From contig JAIOZK010000005.1 of NCBI GenBank assembly GCA_021740625.1, positions 104,884-168,883 of the forward strand: a DNA stretch of 64,000 nucleotides, in the 5' to 3' direction. Below the pieces are notes generated by a model. It was not told the DNA's origin. It made no database searches and worked only from the letters and a program-made list of their open reading frames with translations. The position numbers were made by a program, and so were the translations under genes. This document shows positions 53,801 through 62,142 of this stretch, piece after piece; positions within the stretch are counted from its first letter, which is position 1, and each line of letters begins with the position of its first letter. The DNA is from Bacteroidales bacterium (GTDB lineage Bacteria > Bacteroidota > Bacteroidia > Bacteroidales > JAIOZK01).

Positions 53801-53871
53801 AAATATACGATCGTGGCAATGGCAAAAGCTACCCATCCCACGATATTATTCAGTTTCTTGAAGTTTTCCAT
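50815..53871 (-). CDS. DUF2723 membrane glycosyltransferase-like protein with C-terminal TPR-like region
   Basis: 1018 residues from the ATG at 53871. The N-terminal half has about 11-13 helices. The first external loop carries TASWWDCGEYIATAYKLQVG, an acidic loop-1 motif typical of GT-C glycosyltransferases and of DUF2723, followed by HPPGAPFFQLMGRIF. A large soluble part follows (about 560-1018) with AKQGWDDHDRSGKYAARDFA and TNGDNDTFPLWYAQEVEG, and helical repeats near the C-terminus. Human TMEM260, which contains this domain, is a protein O-mannosyltransferase, so a protein O-glycosylation role is plausible; here it is inference. Monocistronic. Confidence 0.85.
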   Translation of the reverse strand: MENFKKLNNIVGWVAFAIATIVYFLTVEPTASWWDCGEYIATAYKLQVGHPPGAPFFQLMGRIFSLFAFGDTSQVALMINIMSALSSSFTILFLFWTISMLAQKLVARENEIKKGQMVSILGAAFVGSMAFTFSDSFWFSAVEGEVYAMSSLFTALVFWAILRWERVADKRQGFRWLLLITYLIGLSIGVHLLNLLAIPAIAYVYYFKKYKLSWKGVVATGIVSVVILVLIMYVVIPWAVKLSGMFELFFVNTLGLPFNSGTIVYFILLIGGIVWGLHWTRQNGKVIANTVILGLVFILIGYSSFFILVIRSNADTPIDENSPEDAISLLSYLNREQYGDWPLFYGQYYNSPVIDYKEGSPYYVKDKEKGKYVITGHRTEVEYDPETETIFPRMWSNQKQSHIRMYKQYGDVKGTPVRVTRPDGSTETIKKPTFGENLRFFFSYQVGHMYLRYFMWNFAGRQNDVESQGELEHGNWISGIKFIDEWRLGNLDEYPEHWDNPAHNKFYMLPLILGLIGFFYQLNRSKKDTWVVGLLFFMTGLAIIIYLNQYPYQPRERDYAYAGSFYAFSIWIGLGVLGLINSLKKYLKSETITAGLVILITLILVPGIMAKQGWDDHDRSGKYAARDFAFNYLESCAKDGFLFTNGDNDTFPLWYAQEVEGKRTDLRVVNYMLSSGAWYVDQLGHKIYDSERMPLTLSSDQYIKGVNEQLPVIERVKDRVELKDAIDFIADERDRTKIPIQGGEKINYLPTKKIRLTVDSAKCVENGIVPPELADKIVPYIEWDISQSYLFKNDLMLLDFLATNNWERPIYFANPSSVSGVADIDEYCHLNGIVYKFMPVKATEYVQGVGGVYADNTWDVLMNKARWGKLNDPDVTVDRESARNSGIAKQNYLRLAKALIAENKKDSAAAAIDKCLEFFPEEKFPYDLYMIPYAEIYYQAGHPEKGNKIVQILADNYREELEYYRSLDAKRAGHFDQDMQQAYAILQRLGQMTRQYGQKEFSQELDSLFYKELEFIQQ

Positions 53872-54060
53872 CAATTCTGTTTTTTTGGAATTGTGTTGAA
53901 GTATTCGCAAACGAAAGTATAAATTTTGTATATATTTTATCTGTAGAATTAAATATTCTTAACGTTTTTTAACAGGAAAAGCATGTAAAGCTCCTTTAAT
54001 CAGTGCATTCAAGACGAAAAATTTACTTTGGGCAGTTCTTTTAATTTTAAAAATTATTAC

Positions 54061-54068
54061 TAATTTTG
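54061..54068 (+). promoter_or_regulatory. -7 box (TAATTTTG) for tRNA-Gln
   Basis: TAATTTTG fits TAnnTTTG and ends 15 bp before the mature tRNA 5' end. Confidence 0.65.
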
Positions 54069-54083
54069 CAAACCTTATTTGAT

Positions 54084-54156
54084 TGCCCGATGGTGTAACT
54101 GGCAACACGTCTGATTTTGGTTCAGAAGAGTCCAGGTTCGAGCCCTGGTCGGGCAA
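54084..54156 (+). tRNA. tRNA-Gln (anticodon TTG)
   Basis: Cloverleaf folds cleanly: acceptor TGCCCGA/TCGGGCA, anticodon stem TCTGA/TCAGA around loop TTTTGGT with anticodon TTG at 54117-54119, T stem CCAGG/CCTGG with TTCGAGC loop, discriminator A. CCA is not encoded (ACAC follows). It has its own -7 box and terminator within the 489-bp gap between the DUF2723 and rimP genes. Confidence 0.96.
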
Positions 54157-54163
54157 CACTTTG

Positions 54164-54195
54164 ATCCCTGTCAGTGGATGTGGCAGGGATTTTTT
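54164..54195 (+). terminator. terminator of tRNA-Gln
   Basis: ATCCCTG pairs with CAGGGAT (extended inward by three pairs, one G-U), loop GTGGATG, followed by TTTTT. It starts 8 nt after the tRNA 3' end. Confidence 0.9.
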
Positions 54196-54278
54196 CATGT
54201 CCCAATTTGCTCTCATTTTAATGCGCGTGCTTTCATGCATTCATCTTGAAAAAGTTTTTTGAGTTCAAATAATTGTTG

Positions 54279-54286
54279 TATATTTG
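54279..54286 (+). promoter_or_regulatory. promoter of rimP-nusA-infB
   Basis: TATATTTG (54279-54286) with a TTTG -33 element at 54258-54261, 17 bp apart: the best two-part promoter in the window. Transcription would start near 54291-54293. Confidence 0.75.
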
Positions 54287-54313
54287 CACCCACAGAAATC
54301 GGTGCATGAAGTT

Positions 54314-54339
54314 GAGGGGACGAGTAGTCCCCTCTTTTT
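54314..54339 (+). terminator. leader hairpin with T run (attenuator-like) before rimP
   Basis: GAGGGGAC and GTCCCCTC are a perfect 8-bp stem with loop GAGTA, followed at once by TTTTT and then ATG (54340). It lies about 22 nt into the predicted mRNA, before any good start codon, and looks like an intrinsic terminator in a 5' leader. NusA, encoded in the operon, affects such hairpins, so feedback attenuation is a natural hypothesis. Confidence 0.75.
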
Positions 54340-54360
54340 ATGGAACCAACTGGTATTGGT

Positions 54361-54816
54361 ATGATAGAAGCAAACGAAATAGAAAAAATCGTCCGGGAGA
54401 AACTGGAAGGTACGCCATTTTTTCTGGTAAGTATCAAGATGAAACCAGGAAATGTGATTTCTGTTTATATTGATGGGGAAGATGAAGTATCCATCGATGA
54501 TTGCGTCAAGCTCAGCAGACATATTGAATCCTTTTACGACAGGGATATGGAAGATTTTGAGCTGAACGTGAGCTCTGCCGGTGTGAGTCACCCGTTTACA
54601 GATCCCCGGCAGTATAAAAAGTACCTGGGACGTAATGTGCAGGTCCTTTTGAAGGACGGTCGCAAGTTTAAGGGAAAATTGAGCGATTATCAGGAAGATT
54701 CTATAAAAGTGGAATTGGAATTAAGCAAAAAGCAAAAAAAGGAAAAAATGGCGCCCGTGCAGGAATTTAAATTGTCGGACGTGAAAGAAACCAAAGGTAG
54801 TATTTCATTTAAATAA
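54361..54816 (+). CDS. rimP: ribosome maturation factor RimP
   Basis: 151 residues from the ATG at 54361. An ATG at 54340 is in frame but directly follows the leader hairpin and T run, leaving no room for ribosome binding, and it adds residues (MEPTGIG) not expected in the family. RimP features: FFLVSIKMKPGNVISVYIDG, the VSIDDCVKLSRHIESFYD helix, LNVSSAGVSHPF and the C-terminal SH3-like VQVLLKDGRKFKGKLSDYQ. It assists 30S assembly. First gene of rimP-nusA-infB. Confidence 0.95.
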   Translation: MIEANEIEKIVREKLEGTPFFLVSIKMKPGNVISVYIDGEDEVSIDDCVKLSRHIESFYDRDMEDFELNVSSAGVSHPFTDPRQYKKYLGRNVQVLLKDGRKFKGKLSDYQEDSIKVELELSKKQKKEKMAPVQEFKLSDVKETKGSISFK

Positions 54817-54832
54817 ACTATAGCCTGGAGAA

Positions 54833-56068
54833 ATGGAACATATTAATCTAGTTGAAACTTTTTCGGAGTTTAAAGAATTCAAGAACATCGACCGTGAAAC
54901 CTTGATGCGCATCATCGAGGATATATTCAGGCATATGCTGATCAAGAAATTTGGCTCTGATGAGAATTTCGATATCATTGTGAATATCGACAAAGGTGAT
55001 TTGGAAATCTGGAGAAACCGGGAAATCGTTGAAGATGGTGATGTTGAAGATGAAAATACCCAGATCGCCTATTCGGAAGCGATCAAAATAGAACCTGACT
55101 TTGAAGTGGGCGAGGAAGCCTCGGAAGAACTGAAGCTGGTTGATTTCGGCCGCAGGGAAATTCTTACCATCAGGCAGAACCTGGTATCCAAAATACAGGA
55201 ATACGAAAAAGACAATGTTTACCGCAAGTACAAGGATAAGATCGGGGAGATCGTTACCGGGGAAGTTTACCAGGTTTGGAAAAAGGAGATCCTCGTACTG
55301 GATGATGAGTATATAGAACTCATCCTGCCGAAATCGGAACAAATCCCAACCGACTTTTATAGAAAAGGAGATACCATCAGGGCCGTTGTTTCCAAGGTGG
55401 AAATGAAAAACAATACCCCCTTTATCATTTTATCCAGAACTTCTCCTGTTTTTCTGGAGCGTTTGTTCGAATCAGAAGTTCCAGAAGTTTACGACGGACT
55501 GATCACTATCAAGAACATTGTACGGGTACCCGGCGAGAGAGCCAAGGTAGCTGTTGAATCATACGACGACAGGATTGATCCGGTTGGTGCATGCGTGGGA
55601 ATGAAAGGTTCAAGAATACATGGTATTGTTAGAGAACTGAAAAATGAAAATATCGATGTGATCAATTATACGGCGAATCCCGAATTATTCATTGCCAGGG
55701 CTCTCAGTCCGGCCAAGATTTCTTCCATATCCATATCAGAAGAAAATAAAAAGGCGGATGTTTACTTGAAACCCGAACAGGTATCACTTGCCATTGGCAA
55801 GGGTGGATATAACATCAAGCTTGCTGGCAAGTTAACAGGTTATGAAATTGATGTGTACCGTGATATGGATGTGGATTCGGAAGATGTCGACCTGCAGGAG
55901 TTTTCAGACGAAATCGATCAATGGATCATCGATGAGCTCAAAAACATAGGTTGTGATACAGCCAAAAGCGTTCTTGAGTTGAGCACTGAGGAACTTGTAA
56001 ACAGAACTGACCTTGAGGAAGAAACAATTCTTGAGGTTACGCGTATATTGAAGGCTGAATTTGAATAG
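54833..56068 (+). CDS. nusA: transcription termination/antitermination factor NusA
   Basis: 411 residues: N-terminal RNA-polymerase-binding domain (1-125), S1 domain (about 135-200, IGEIVTGEVYQVWKKEILVL), two KH domains (RVPGERAKVAVESYDDRIDP with GACVGMKGSRIHGIVREL; SLAIGKGGYNIKLAGKLTGY), and a short helical tail (about 360-411). It modulates pausing, termination and antitermination. GGAG lies 6 nt before the ATG. It is 16 bp after rimP and 47 bp before infB. Confidence 0.97.
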   Translation: MEHINLVETFSEFKEFKNIDRETLMRIIEDIFRHMLIKKFGSDENFDIIVNIDKGDLEIWRNREIVEDGDVEDENTQIAYSEAIKIEPDFEVGEEASEELKLVDFGRREILTIRQNLVSKIQEYEKDNVYRKYKDKIGEIVTGEVYQVWKKEILVLDDEYIELILPKSEQIPTDFYRKGDTIRAVVSKVEMKNNTPFIILSRTSPVFLERLFESEVPEVYDGLITIKNIVRVPGERAKVAVESYDDRIDPVGACVGMKGSRIHGIVRELKNENIDVINYTANPELFIARALSPAKISSISISEENKKADVYLKPEQVSLAIGKGGYNIKLAGKLTGYEIDVYRDMDVDSEDVDLQEFSDEIDQWIIDELKNIGCDTAKSVLELSTEELVNRTDLEEETILEVTRILKAEFE

Positions 56069-56115
56069 TATTTTGATTTAGGGAAAACCCAAGGATAAAC
56101 AAAGGTGACGAATAT

Positions 56116-59100
56116 ATGTCAGAAACGAACAAAGGAACAAGGTTAAGTAAAGCTGCAAGAGAGTTTAATGTGGGCATTTCTACAATCGTGGATTTCCTGG
56201 CAAAGAAAGGCCATAAGATTGAAAGCAAGCCCAATACAAAACTGTCGGCAGAAGCTTATGAGGTCCTCATGCAGGAGTTTCAAACCGAAAAAACCGTGAA
56301 GGAGGAATCCAAAAAGGTAGGTATCAACATCCGTGATCACCGCACGATTTCTATCGAGGATAAAAAAGAAACACCTGTGGAACAAGAGGAAGAGGACGAT
56401 CTTGATGAATTGTTCATAAAAAATGTGGGTACTTACGAGAAGGATCTTGATAAACCTTCTGCTGAAAAGCCCAAACCAAAAGAAGTTCAAAAGAAAGAGG
56501 AAAAAGAGGAAAAAGCTGCGGCTGAGAAAGCAACTCCTGAAAAAACCGCTAAAGAGGAGAAAGAGAAAGAAACAAAAGAAAAGCCGGAGATCAAAGAAGA
56601 AAAAGCAGAGAAAGAAACAGAAAAAGAACATGCGAAAGAAACCCAATCTACGGAAAAAGAAAAACCAGTAAAAGAAAAGGAAGCAACACCAGAAGAAGAT
56701 GAGGACGTTAAAATCCTGGGCAAGATCGACCTCGATTCGATGAACATGAAGACCAGACCCGGCAAGAAATCTCGTGAGGAAAAGAAAAAAGAATCGGCAA
56801 AGAAGAAAACAGTGTCCGGGGCAAAAAAAGAAGAAGAACCGAAAAAGGAAGTTAAATCCAAGAAAGAAGAAAAGCCCGCTGAAGATGTAAAAAAGGAAAA
56901 GGAACCTGAAAAGAAAGAAAGTCCGGCTAAAAAAACTACGGATAAAGAAGAACAGGTCAAAGAGGAAGAGAAGAAGCCCGAGGCAGAAGTTAAAGCCGAA
57001 GAAGAGGATAAAAACTTTATTCCGACACAATTTGAAAAATTAAGCGGACCGAAAATACTCGATAAGATAGACCTGCCCGAAAAGAAAAAGACAGAAAAGA
57101 AACCGGTTGCAAGTTCCAAGGATGAAAAGGTAAAACCCAAGAAAAAGAAAAGAAAAAGAATACAAAAATCCGAACAACAAAGCGGAAAGAAACCTGAACA
57201 GAAAGAAAGGCCACAGGATCGGAAATCCAGGCGCAAAAAGCGCAGGGAACAGAAACCTGAGGTTAGTGAAGAGGAAATCCAGAAACAGATCAAAGAAACC
57301 CTGTCGAAGCTGAGTACGACAAAGAAATCAAAAGCCTCCAAGTACAGGCGACAGAAGCGTGCCGATATCAGTGAGAAAAAGCTGCAGGAAGAACAGAAAA
57401 AGCAGGAAGAAACTACTGTTCTGAAAGTGACGGAATTTGTTACTGTAAGTGAGTTGGCGAATATGATGGATGTGCCCGCCAATGATGTTATTTCTACCTG
57501 TATGCAACTGGGTTTGTTTGTATCCATCAACCAGCGACTGGATGCTGAAACACTGACCATCGTGGCAGAAGAATTTGGCTACAAGGTTGAATTTGTCAGT
57601 GTGGATGTTCAGGAAGCCATCAAAGAACACGAGCAGGATGAGGATATCCCGGATGATGAAGACAGGGCACCCATTGTCACCGTGATGGGACATGTGGACC
57701 ATGGTAAAACAAAGTTGCTTGACTATGTGAGGAAAGCCAATGTAGCCGAAGGAGAAGCCGGTGGAATTACACAGCATATCGGTGCCTATGAGGTGGAGCA
57801 TGAAAGTGGTAAAAAGATCGTATTCCTGGATACACCAGGTCATGAGGCATTTACGGCCATGCGTGCCAGGGGTGCCAAAGTAACAGATGTTGCTATCATT
57901 GTCATTGCGGCTGACGATAACGTGATGCCGCAAACCAAAGAGGCTATCAATCATGCCCAGGCCGCCGGTGTACCCATCGTCTTTGCCATTAATAAGATTG
58001 ATAAGCCCAATGCCAACCCGGATAAGATTAAGCAGGAACTTTCAGAAATGAATATCCTGGTTGAAGACTGGGGTGGTAAATATCAGAGCCAGGAGATCTC
58101 TGCAAAGAAAGGTGAAGGCATCAATGAATTGCTTGAAAAGGTGTTGCTTGAAGCAGAATTGCAGGAACTCAAAGGCAGTGAAAAGAAACTTGCCAGGGGA
58201 ACGGTCATCGAATCATCTCTTGACAAAGGACGGGGTTATGTAGCCAAGGTACTGGTACAGAATGGTACCATGAAAGTTGGTGATATGGTGCTTGCCGGGG
58301 CATATTATGGCAAGGTGAAAGCCATGTACAACGAGTTCAACAAAACACTAAAAGAAGCGGGCCCCTCAACACCATTGCTCTTGCTGGGGCTTAACGGAGC
58401 GCCCCAGGCAGGTGATGTGTTTAATGTGATGCGTGATGAACGGGAAGTAAAAGAAATATCCGCCAAGCGACAACAGTTGCAACGCGAACAGGGCCTCAGA
58501 ACTCAAAAACACATTACCCTGGATGAGATAGGTAGAAGAATTGCAATCGGCGATTTCAAAGAGTTGAATGTGATTGTGAAAGGTGATGTTGATGGTTCGG
58601 TAGAAGCTCTTGCCGATTCGGTGTTGAAATTGGGTACAGAAGAGGTGCAGGTAAATGTCATCCACAAATCAGTAGGAGCCATCACCGAAACAGATGTCAT
58701 GCTGGCCTCAGCTTCCAATGCCATCATTATTGGATTCCAGGTCAGACCCACCCCGGGTGCCAGGAAAGTTGCAGAAACCGAACAAATCGACATAAGGCTT
58801 TATTCTATTATTTACCAGGCCATCGAAGAGATCAAGGCGGCTATCGAGGGTATGCTTTCACCTGATATTGAAGAAAAGATTGTGTGCAACCTTGAGATCA
58901 GGGATACTTTCAAGATTACTAAGGTGGGTACCATTGCCGGTTGTATGGTACTCGATGGTAAAATTACCAGGAATACCAATGTTCGCGTGATCCGCGACGG
59001 TATCGTAATCTATACCGGTGAGCTCGGCTCACTCAAGCGTTTCAAGGATGATGTGAAAGAAGTTGCCACGGGTTACGAATGCGGACTCAATATCAAGAAC

Positions 59101-59169
59101 TTCAACGATATTAAAGTTGGGGACATCATCGAAGGATACGAAGAAGTAGAAGTGAAGCGGACTTTGTAG
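56116..59169 (+). CDS. infB: translation initiation factor IF-2
   Basis: 1017 residues. An IF2_N-like start ([20 protein letters not shown]) is followed by about 340 residues of Lys/Glu-rich low-complexity sequence (about 85-430), a second IF2_N module (about 440-500), the GTPase ([18 protein letters not shown] at about 520-537, [26 protein letters not shown]) and C-terminal domains to the end. It brings initiator tRNA to the 30S subunit. The long charged N-terminus makes large spurious open frames on the opposite strand. No terminator hairpin is seen after the stop. Confidence 0.98.
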   Translation: MSETNKGTRLSKAAREFNVGISTIVDFLAKKGHKIESKPNTKLSAEAYEVLMQEFQTEKTVKEESKKVGINIRDHRTISIEDKKETPVEQEEEDDLDELFIKNVGTYEKDLDKPSAEKPKPKEVQKKEEKEEKAAAEKATPEKTAKEEKEKETKEKPEIKEEKAEKETEKEHAKETQSTEKEKPVKEKEATPEEDEDVKILGKIDLDSMNMKTRPGKKSREEKKKESAKKKTVSGAKKEEEPKKEVKSKKEEKPAEDVKKEKEPEKKESPAKKTTDKEEQVKEEEKKPEAEVKAEEEDKNFIPTQFEKLSGPKILDKIDLPEKKKTEKKPVASSKDEKVKPKKKKRKRIQKSEQQSGKKPEQKERPQDRKSRRKKRREQKPEVSEEEIQKQIKETLSKLSTTKKSKASKYRRQKRADISEKKLQEEQKKQEETTVLKVTEFVTVSELANMMDVPANDVISTCMQLGLFVSINQRLDAETLTIVAEEFGYKVEFVSVDVQEAIKEHEQDEDIPDDEDRAPIVTVMGHVDHGKTKLLDYVRKANVAEGEAGGITQHIGAYEVEHESGKKIVFLDTPGHEAFTAMRARGAKVTDVAIIVIAADDNVMPQTKEAINHAQAAGVPIVFAINKIDKPNANPDKIKQELSEMNILVEDWGGKYQSQEISAKKGEGINELLEKVLLEAELQELKGSEKKLARGTVIESSLDKGRGYVAKVLVQNGTMKVGDMVLAGAYYGKVKAMYNEFNKTLKEAGPSTPLLLLGLNGAPQAGDVFNVMRDEREVKEISAKRQQLQREQGLRTQKHITLDEIGRRIAIGDFKELNVIVKGDVDGSVEALADSVLKLGTEEVQVNVIHKSVGAITETDVMLASASNAIIIGFQVRPTPGARKVAETEQIDIRLYSIIYQAIEEIKAAIEGMLSPDIEEKIVCNLEIRDTFKITKVGTIAGCMVLDGKITRNTNVRVIRDGIVIYTGELGSLKRFKDDVKEVATGYECGLNIKNFNDIKVGDIIEGYEEVEVKRTL

Positions 59170-59235
59170 AGTTTTGAGTATAGAGCTGTTCGTAATATGG
59201 TTGCAAGTTGGCTAAGGTCTGTGATTGGATTAACA

Positions 59236-61530
59236 CTATTTGATTATGGATGTGTGATAATCAAACTCTTCCCGGATGCTTTCCAGTCGCAGCGGCATCC
59301 TGATGTATTCTTCCTTATTCCATAATTCAAGTTGATCATGATTATGAGGACTTTTGATCCAGGCATCCTGGCCTCCAAGGAGAACAAAATAGTTTTCATC
59401 AATATCGGCCATGTTGCTGATATGCCTTGCATTGGAACCATAAGTAATGCTGTGCTTCCTGGGTGAAAAAGAATGTGCTGTTTTCATCAGTGTATTTGAA
59501 GTTCCGCCAATGCCCTGCTCGGCCAATCGGTATCGATTGCCGATCAAAGGAATCCGCGCAATGGGAGAACCAAATTCCAGGCGGTGCATATCTCCCCAAC
59601 TTTCATACTTTTTAAAATTTCTTTTGCTTTTTTTCAAAGCTGATAACAAACGGCTGATCACTTGCTCATCGGTTTCCTTTCTGATCAGTCGGGGTAAAAG
59701 CAGTTGCCATCTGTTCTCGTTCATGAAAAAATCCTGCATGTATTGTTGCGGATAATAATCATTCAAATAATCAAGTGTCAGGTAATACATCAAAATCTCA
59801 AAAGCGGCTGCTCCCGATGAAGCAGCTTCATAGTTTCCTTCCCAATTGATGAATAATTCCCAGTGCCGTGGATATGCTTTCAGAAACTGGTTCTTTCCTG
59901 CACTGGTTTTATCCAGGATGAGTTTTTGCAGTGCAATGGCCTCATTGGATACAACACCGGTTTGTATTGCAGTTAACATTTCCATGGTGATCGAGTCAGT
60001 GGATTCACAAATCTCCATCATTCTTTGCATCCGGTTAAATCCTGAATGATCGAAAGAAATTGGTATTTTGCTATTATAAGGGAGATTGTTGGCAGATGCA
60101 ATATATCCGGAAACGGGATTAAAGGAAAAGGGCAGATCATAGGGATCGATACCCCCAACGATGTGGTTACCATTGTTTTTTAGTAGTTCCAGTGTTTTGC
60201 TGGTATCTCTCAGTACCGGCTGTGTATAGGCGGGCACCAGGCCGATATTTCCTTCATTGTCGGCATATACCAGACTTTGCCCGGATACAGCATAAGATTT
60301 GAATGCCTGCCTGAATGCACTGAAATTGCCTGCCCTGTTGGCCAACAAAAATGAACGTAATTCATTGCTGGGTTCATGCCCGAGCCACTGAATGGCAATA
60401 TTTTTATCCAGGTGTTTCAGGAAAGGTGCATCGCTTATTACTGGTCCGTATTCGCTTTCCCGTATCTGGATCTTTTTATTGAACCAGAAGCGAATGTCAA
60501 TTGTGTCGGTGGTTGTATTTGCTTTCGCCAGTTGTTCATCATCCAATTCAATTAAATGCGAACTGATGGATCGCATATTGGTTCCTCCCCAGGCAATCTG
60601 GGTATTTCTTCCCACTGCAATAAAGGGTATTCCTGGGATCTGCATGCCAACCACATGATAGGATGGTGATTTGTATCCTACCAGGAGCCACATGTTTGGT
60701 GCAAAAATACCCAGGTGTGGATCGTTGGCCATCAATGCATGTCCGTTAAAGCTTTTTTGCCCGGAAACAACCAGTGAATTGCTACCTGATTTAGCGATAT
60801 TGTTCAATATTCTGGAAAGCGTGTTTCCGGAGTTAACAGAAAAGGATGGAATCGACCTTTGCCCTTTTTCAAGAATAAAATCCCAGATTTTTTCCCAACC
60901 TTCATTTTTGGATAATAACAATGCCTGCAGGTAAACTCCCCAGGTAAGATCAGCAGAGGCCAGTCGTGCCAGGCGGTAAACATCCTCCGGAGTCCATTGA
61001 GTCCTTGGAATATTGAAAAGTCTGTATTCAACCGGTGCTACATTCATCTGTCCGATATACCAGTTGATGCCATCCACAAAGGATTGTACCCATTTCCGTG
61101 TGTGTTCATCCTGGTTTATTACGATCTCATCCACCGCCTTGTCGATATCCAAAATGCGCAGGCCATGATCAACCTGTGTAGCAATGGGACCGATCATTTC
61201 TGCCAGTCTTCCCTGGGCAAGCATCCTGAAAAGCTCCATCTGGCCAAGCCTCAAATGTGCGTTGACCGTTCCGAGCAAAAATGCTGCATCTGCATCTGTT
61301 TTGGCCTCGATAAAGGGAACGAGGTTTTTATTCCAGTAAATATGTGCCTCTTCCCTGACCGGTATTTCATTTGTGGGAAAAGACTTTATCCTTTCCTGCG
61401 AAGACTGAACCTCTGTGTTCGCTGTCAGAAAGGGTGAAGCTACGATCGCAATCGATAATATGATGATGATCACCACAGATAAAGCTGTCCAGGTGGAGTA
61501 TTTTAATACTTTTTTGCAAATTGTTTTCAT
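59236..61530 (-). CDS. penicillin-acylase-family N-terminal-nucleophile hydrolase
   Basis: 764 residues from the ATG at 61530 with an N-terminal membrane helix/signal anchor (17-36). It has the family layout: alpha chain to about 248, then the self-processing nucleophile S250 in SGSNSLVVSG, and the beta-chain signature GHALMANDPHLGIFAPNMWL with VGMQIPGIPFIAVGRNTQIA. Such enzymes hydrolyse amide bonds of penicillins, N-acyl-homoserine lactones or other acylated compounds after autocleavage in the periplasm. The substrate cannot be read from sequence. It converges on infB and lies 93 bp downstream of the gamma-carbonic anhydrase gene. Confidence 0.9.
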   Translation of the reverse strand: MKTICKKVLKYSTWTALSVVIIIILSIAIVASPFLTANTEVQSSQERIKSFPTNEIPVREEAHIYWNKNLVPFIEAKTDADAAFLLGTVNAHLRLGQMELFRMLAQGRLAEMIGPIATQVDHGLRILDIDKAVDEIVINQDEHTRKWVQSFVDGINWYIGQMNVAPVEYRLFNIPRTQWTPEDVYRLARLASADLTWGVYLQALLLSKNEGWEKIWDFILEKGQRSIPSFSVNSGNTLSRILNNIAKSGSNSLVVSGQKSFNGHALMANDPHLGIFAPNMWLLVGYKSPSYHVVGMQIPGIPFIAVGRNTQIAWGGTNMRSISSHLIELDDEQLAKANTTTDTIDIRFWFNKKIQIRESEYGPVISDAPFLKHLDKNIAIQWLGHEPSNELRSFLLANRAGNFSAFRQAFKSYAVSGQSLVYADNEGNIGLVPAYTQPVLRDTSKTLELLKNNGNHIVGGIDPYDLPFSFNPVSGYIASANNLPYNSKIPISFDHSGFNRMQRMMEICESTDSITMEMLTAIQTGVVSNEAIALQKLILDKTSAGKNQFLKAYPRHWELFINWEGNYEAASSGAAAFEILMYYLTLDYLNDYYPQQYMQDFFMNENRWQLLLPRLIRKETDEQVISRLLSALKKSKRNFKKYESWGDMHRLEFGSPIARIPLIGNRYRLAEQGIGGTSNTLMKTAHSFSPRKHSITYGSNARHISNMADIDENYFVLLGGQDAWIKSPHNHDQLELWNKEEYIRMPLRLESIREEFDYHTSIIK

Positions 61531-61623
61531 AATCCAATAATTACTGTATTCACCGGATTCCTTGCTGAACGACCCCGTGAATACCAATGCATAGGAAAGA
61601 AACAAACAATGGGTGAAAAAGTT

Positions 61624-62133
61624 TTAATACCATCCGGCATACATGATATAACTTTTGGCAATGCGCTCGATCTCGCCTTCCATCAATTCTTTATCAACTT
61701 CCTTGATCTTTCTGGCGGGTACCCCGGCATAAACACTGCCTGACTGAATAACTTTGCCTTTGGATACCAGTGCTCCTGCAGCAATAACGGAATTGCTTTC
61801 GATCACCACATGATCCATGATGATGGCCCCCATGCCGATCAGCACATTGTCGTGAACTGTGCAACCATGCACAATAGCGCTGTGAGCTATGGAAACATTG
61901 TTCCCTATATTTGTAGAAGCTTTTTTGTATGTTGCATGAATAACTGCATTGTCCTGCACATTGACATTATCCCCGATCCTGATATAGTGCACATCACCAC
62001 GCACCACTGCATTGAACCACAAACTGCAGTTGTCGCCCATGATCACATCTCCTGTAATGGTGGCATTATCAGCCAAAAAACAGTTTTTCCCGAATTTGGG
62101 GTATATTCCTTTTACTGGTTTTATGAGTGCCAT
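61624..62133 (-). CDS. gamma-class carbonic anhydrase-like hexapeptide protein
   Basis: 169 residues forming a left-handed beta-helix of hexapeptide repeats (ADNATITGDVIMGDN, IRIGDNVNVQDNAVIHATY, IGNNVSIAHSAIVHG, VLIGMGAIIMDHVVI). The three metal-binding His are at the expected places (in AVIHATY, SIAHSAIVHG). Close to the YrdA/PaaY/CaiE group; carbonic anhydrase activity is variable in this group. It is 9 bp after nadB and is probably cotranscribed. Confidence 0.9.
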   Translation of the reverse strand: MALIKPVKGIYPKFGKNCFLADNATITGDVIMGDNCSLWFNAVVRGDVHYIRIGDNVNVQDNAVIHATYKKASTNIGNNVSIAHSAIVHGCTVHDNVLIGMGAIIMDHVVIESNSVIAAGALVSKGKVIQSGSVYAGVPARKIKEVDKELMEGEIERIAKSYIMYAGWY

Positions 62134-62142
62134 GATTCAATC

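Noticed and set aside
56143..57560. Two long minus-strand open frames (about 295 and 357 codons) opposite infB
   Set aside because: They mirror the Lys/Glu-rich repeats of IF-2; the translations are Phe/Ser/Leu-rich low complexity with no domain, and infB is certain.
61546..61605. 25-codon upstream extension of the penicillin-acylase-family protein
   Set aside because: The membrane anchor begins after the ATG at 61530 and the extension has no signal or conserved feature.
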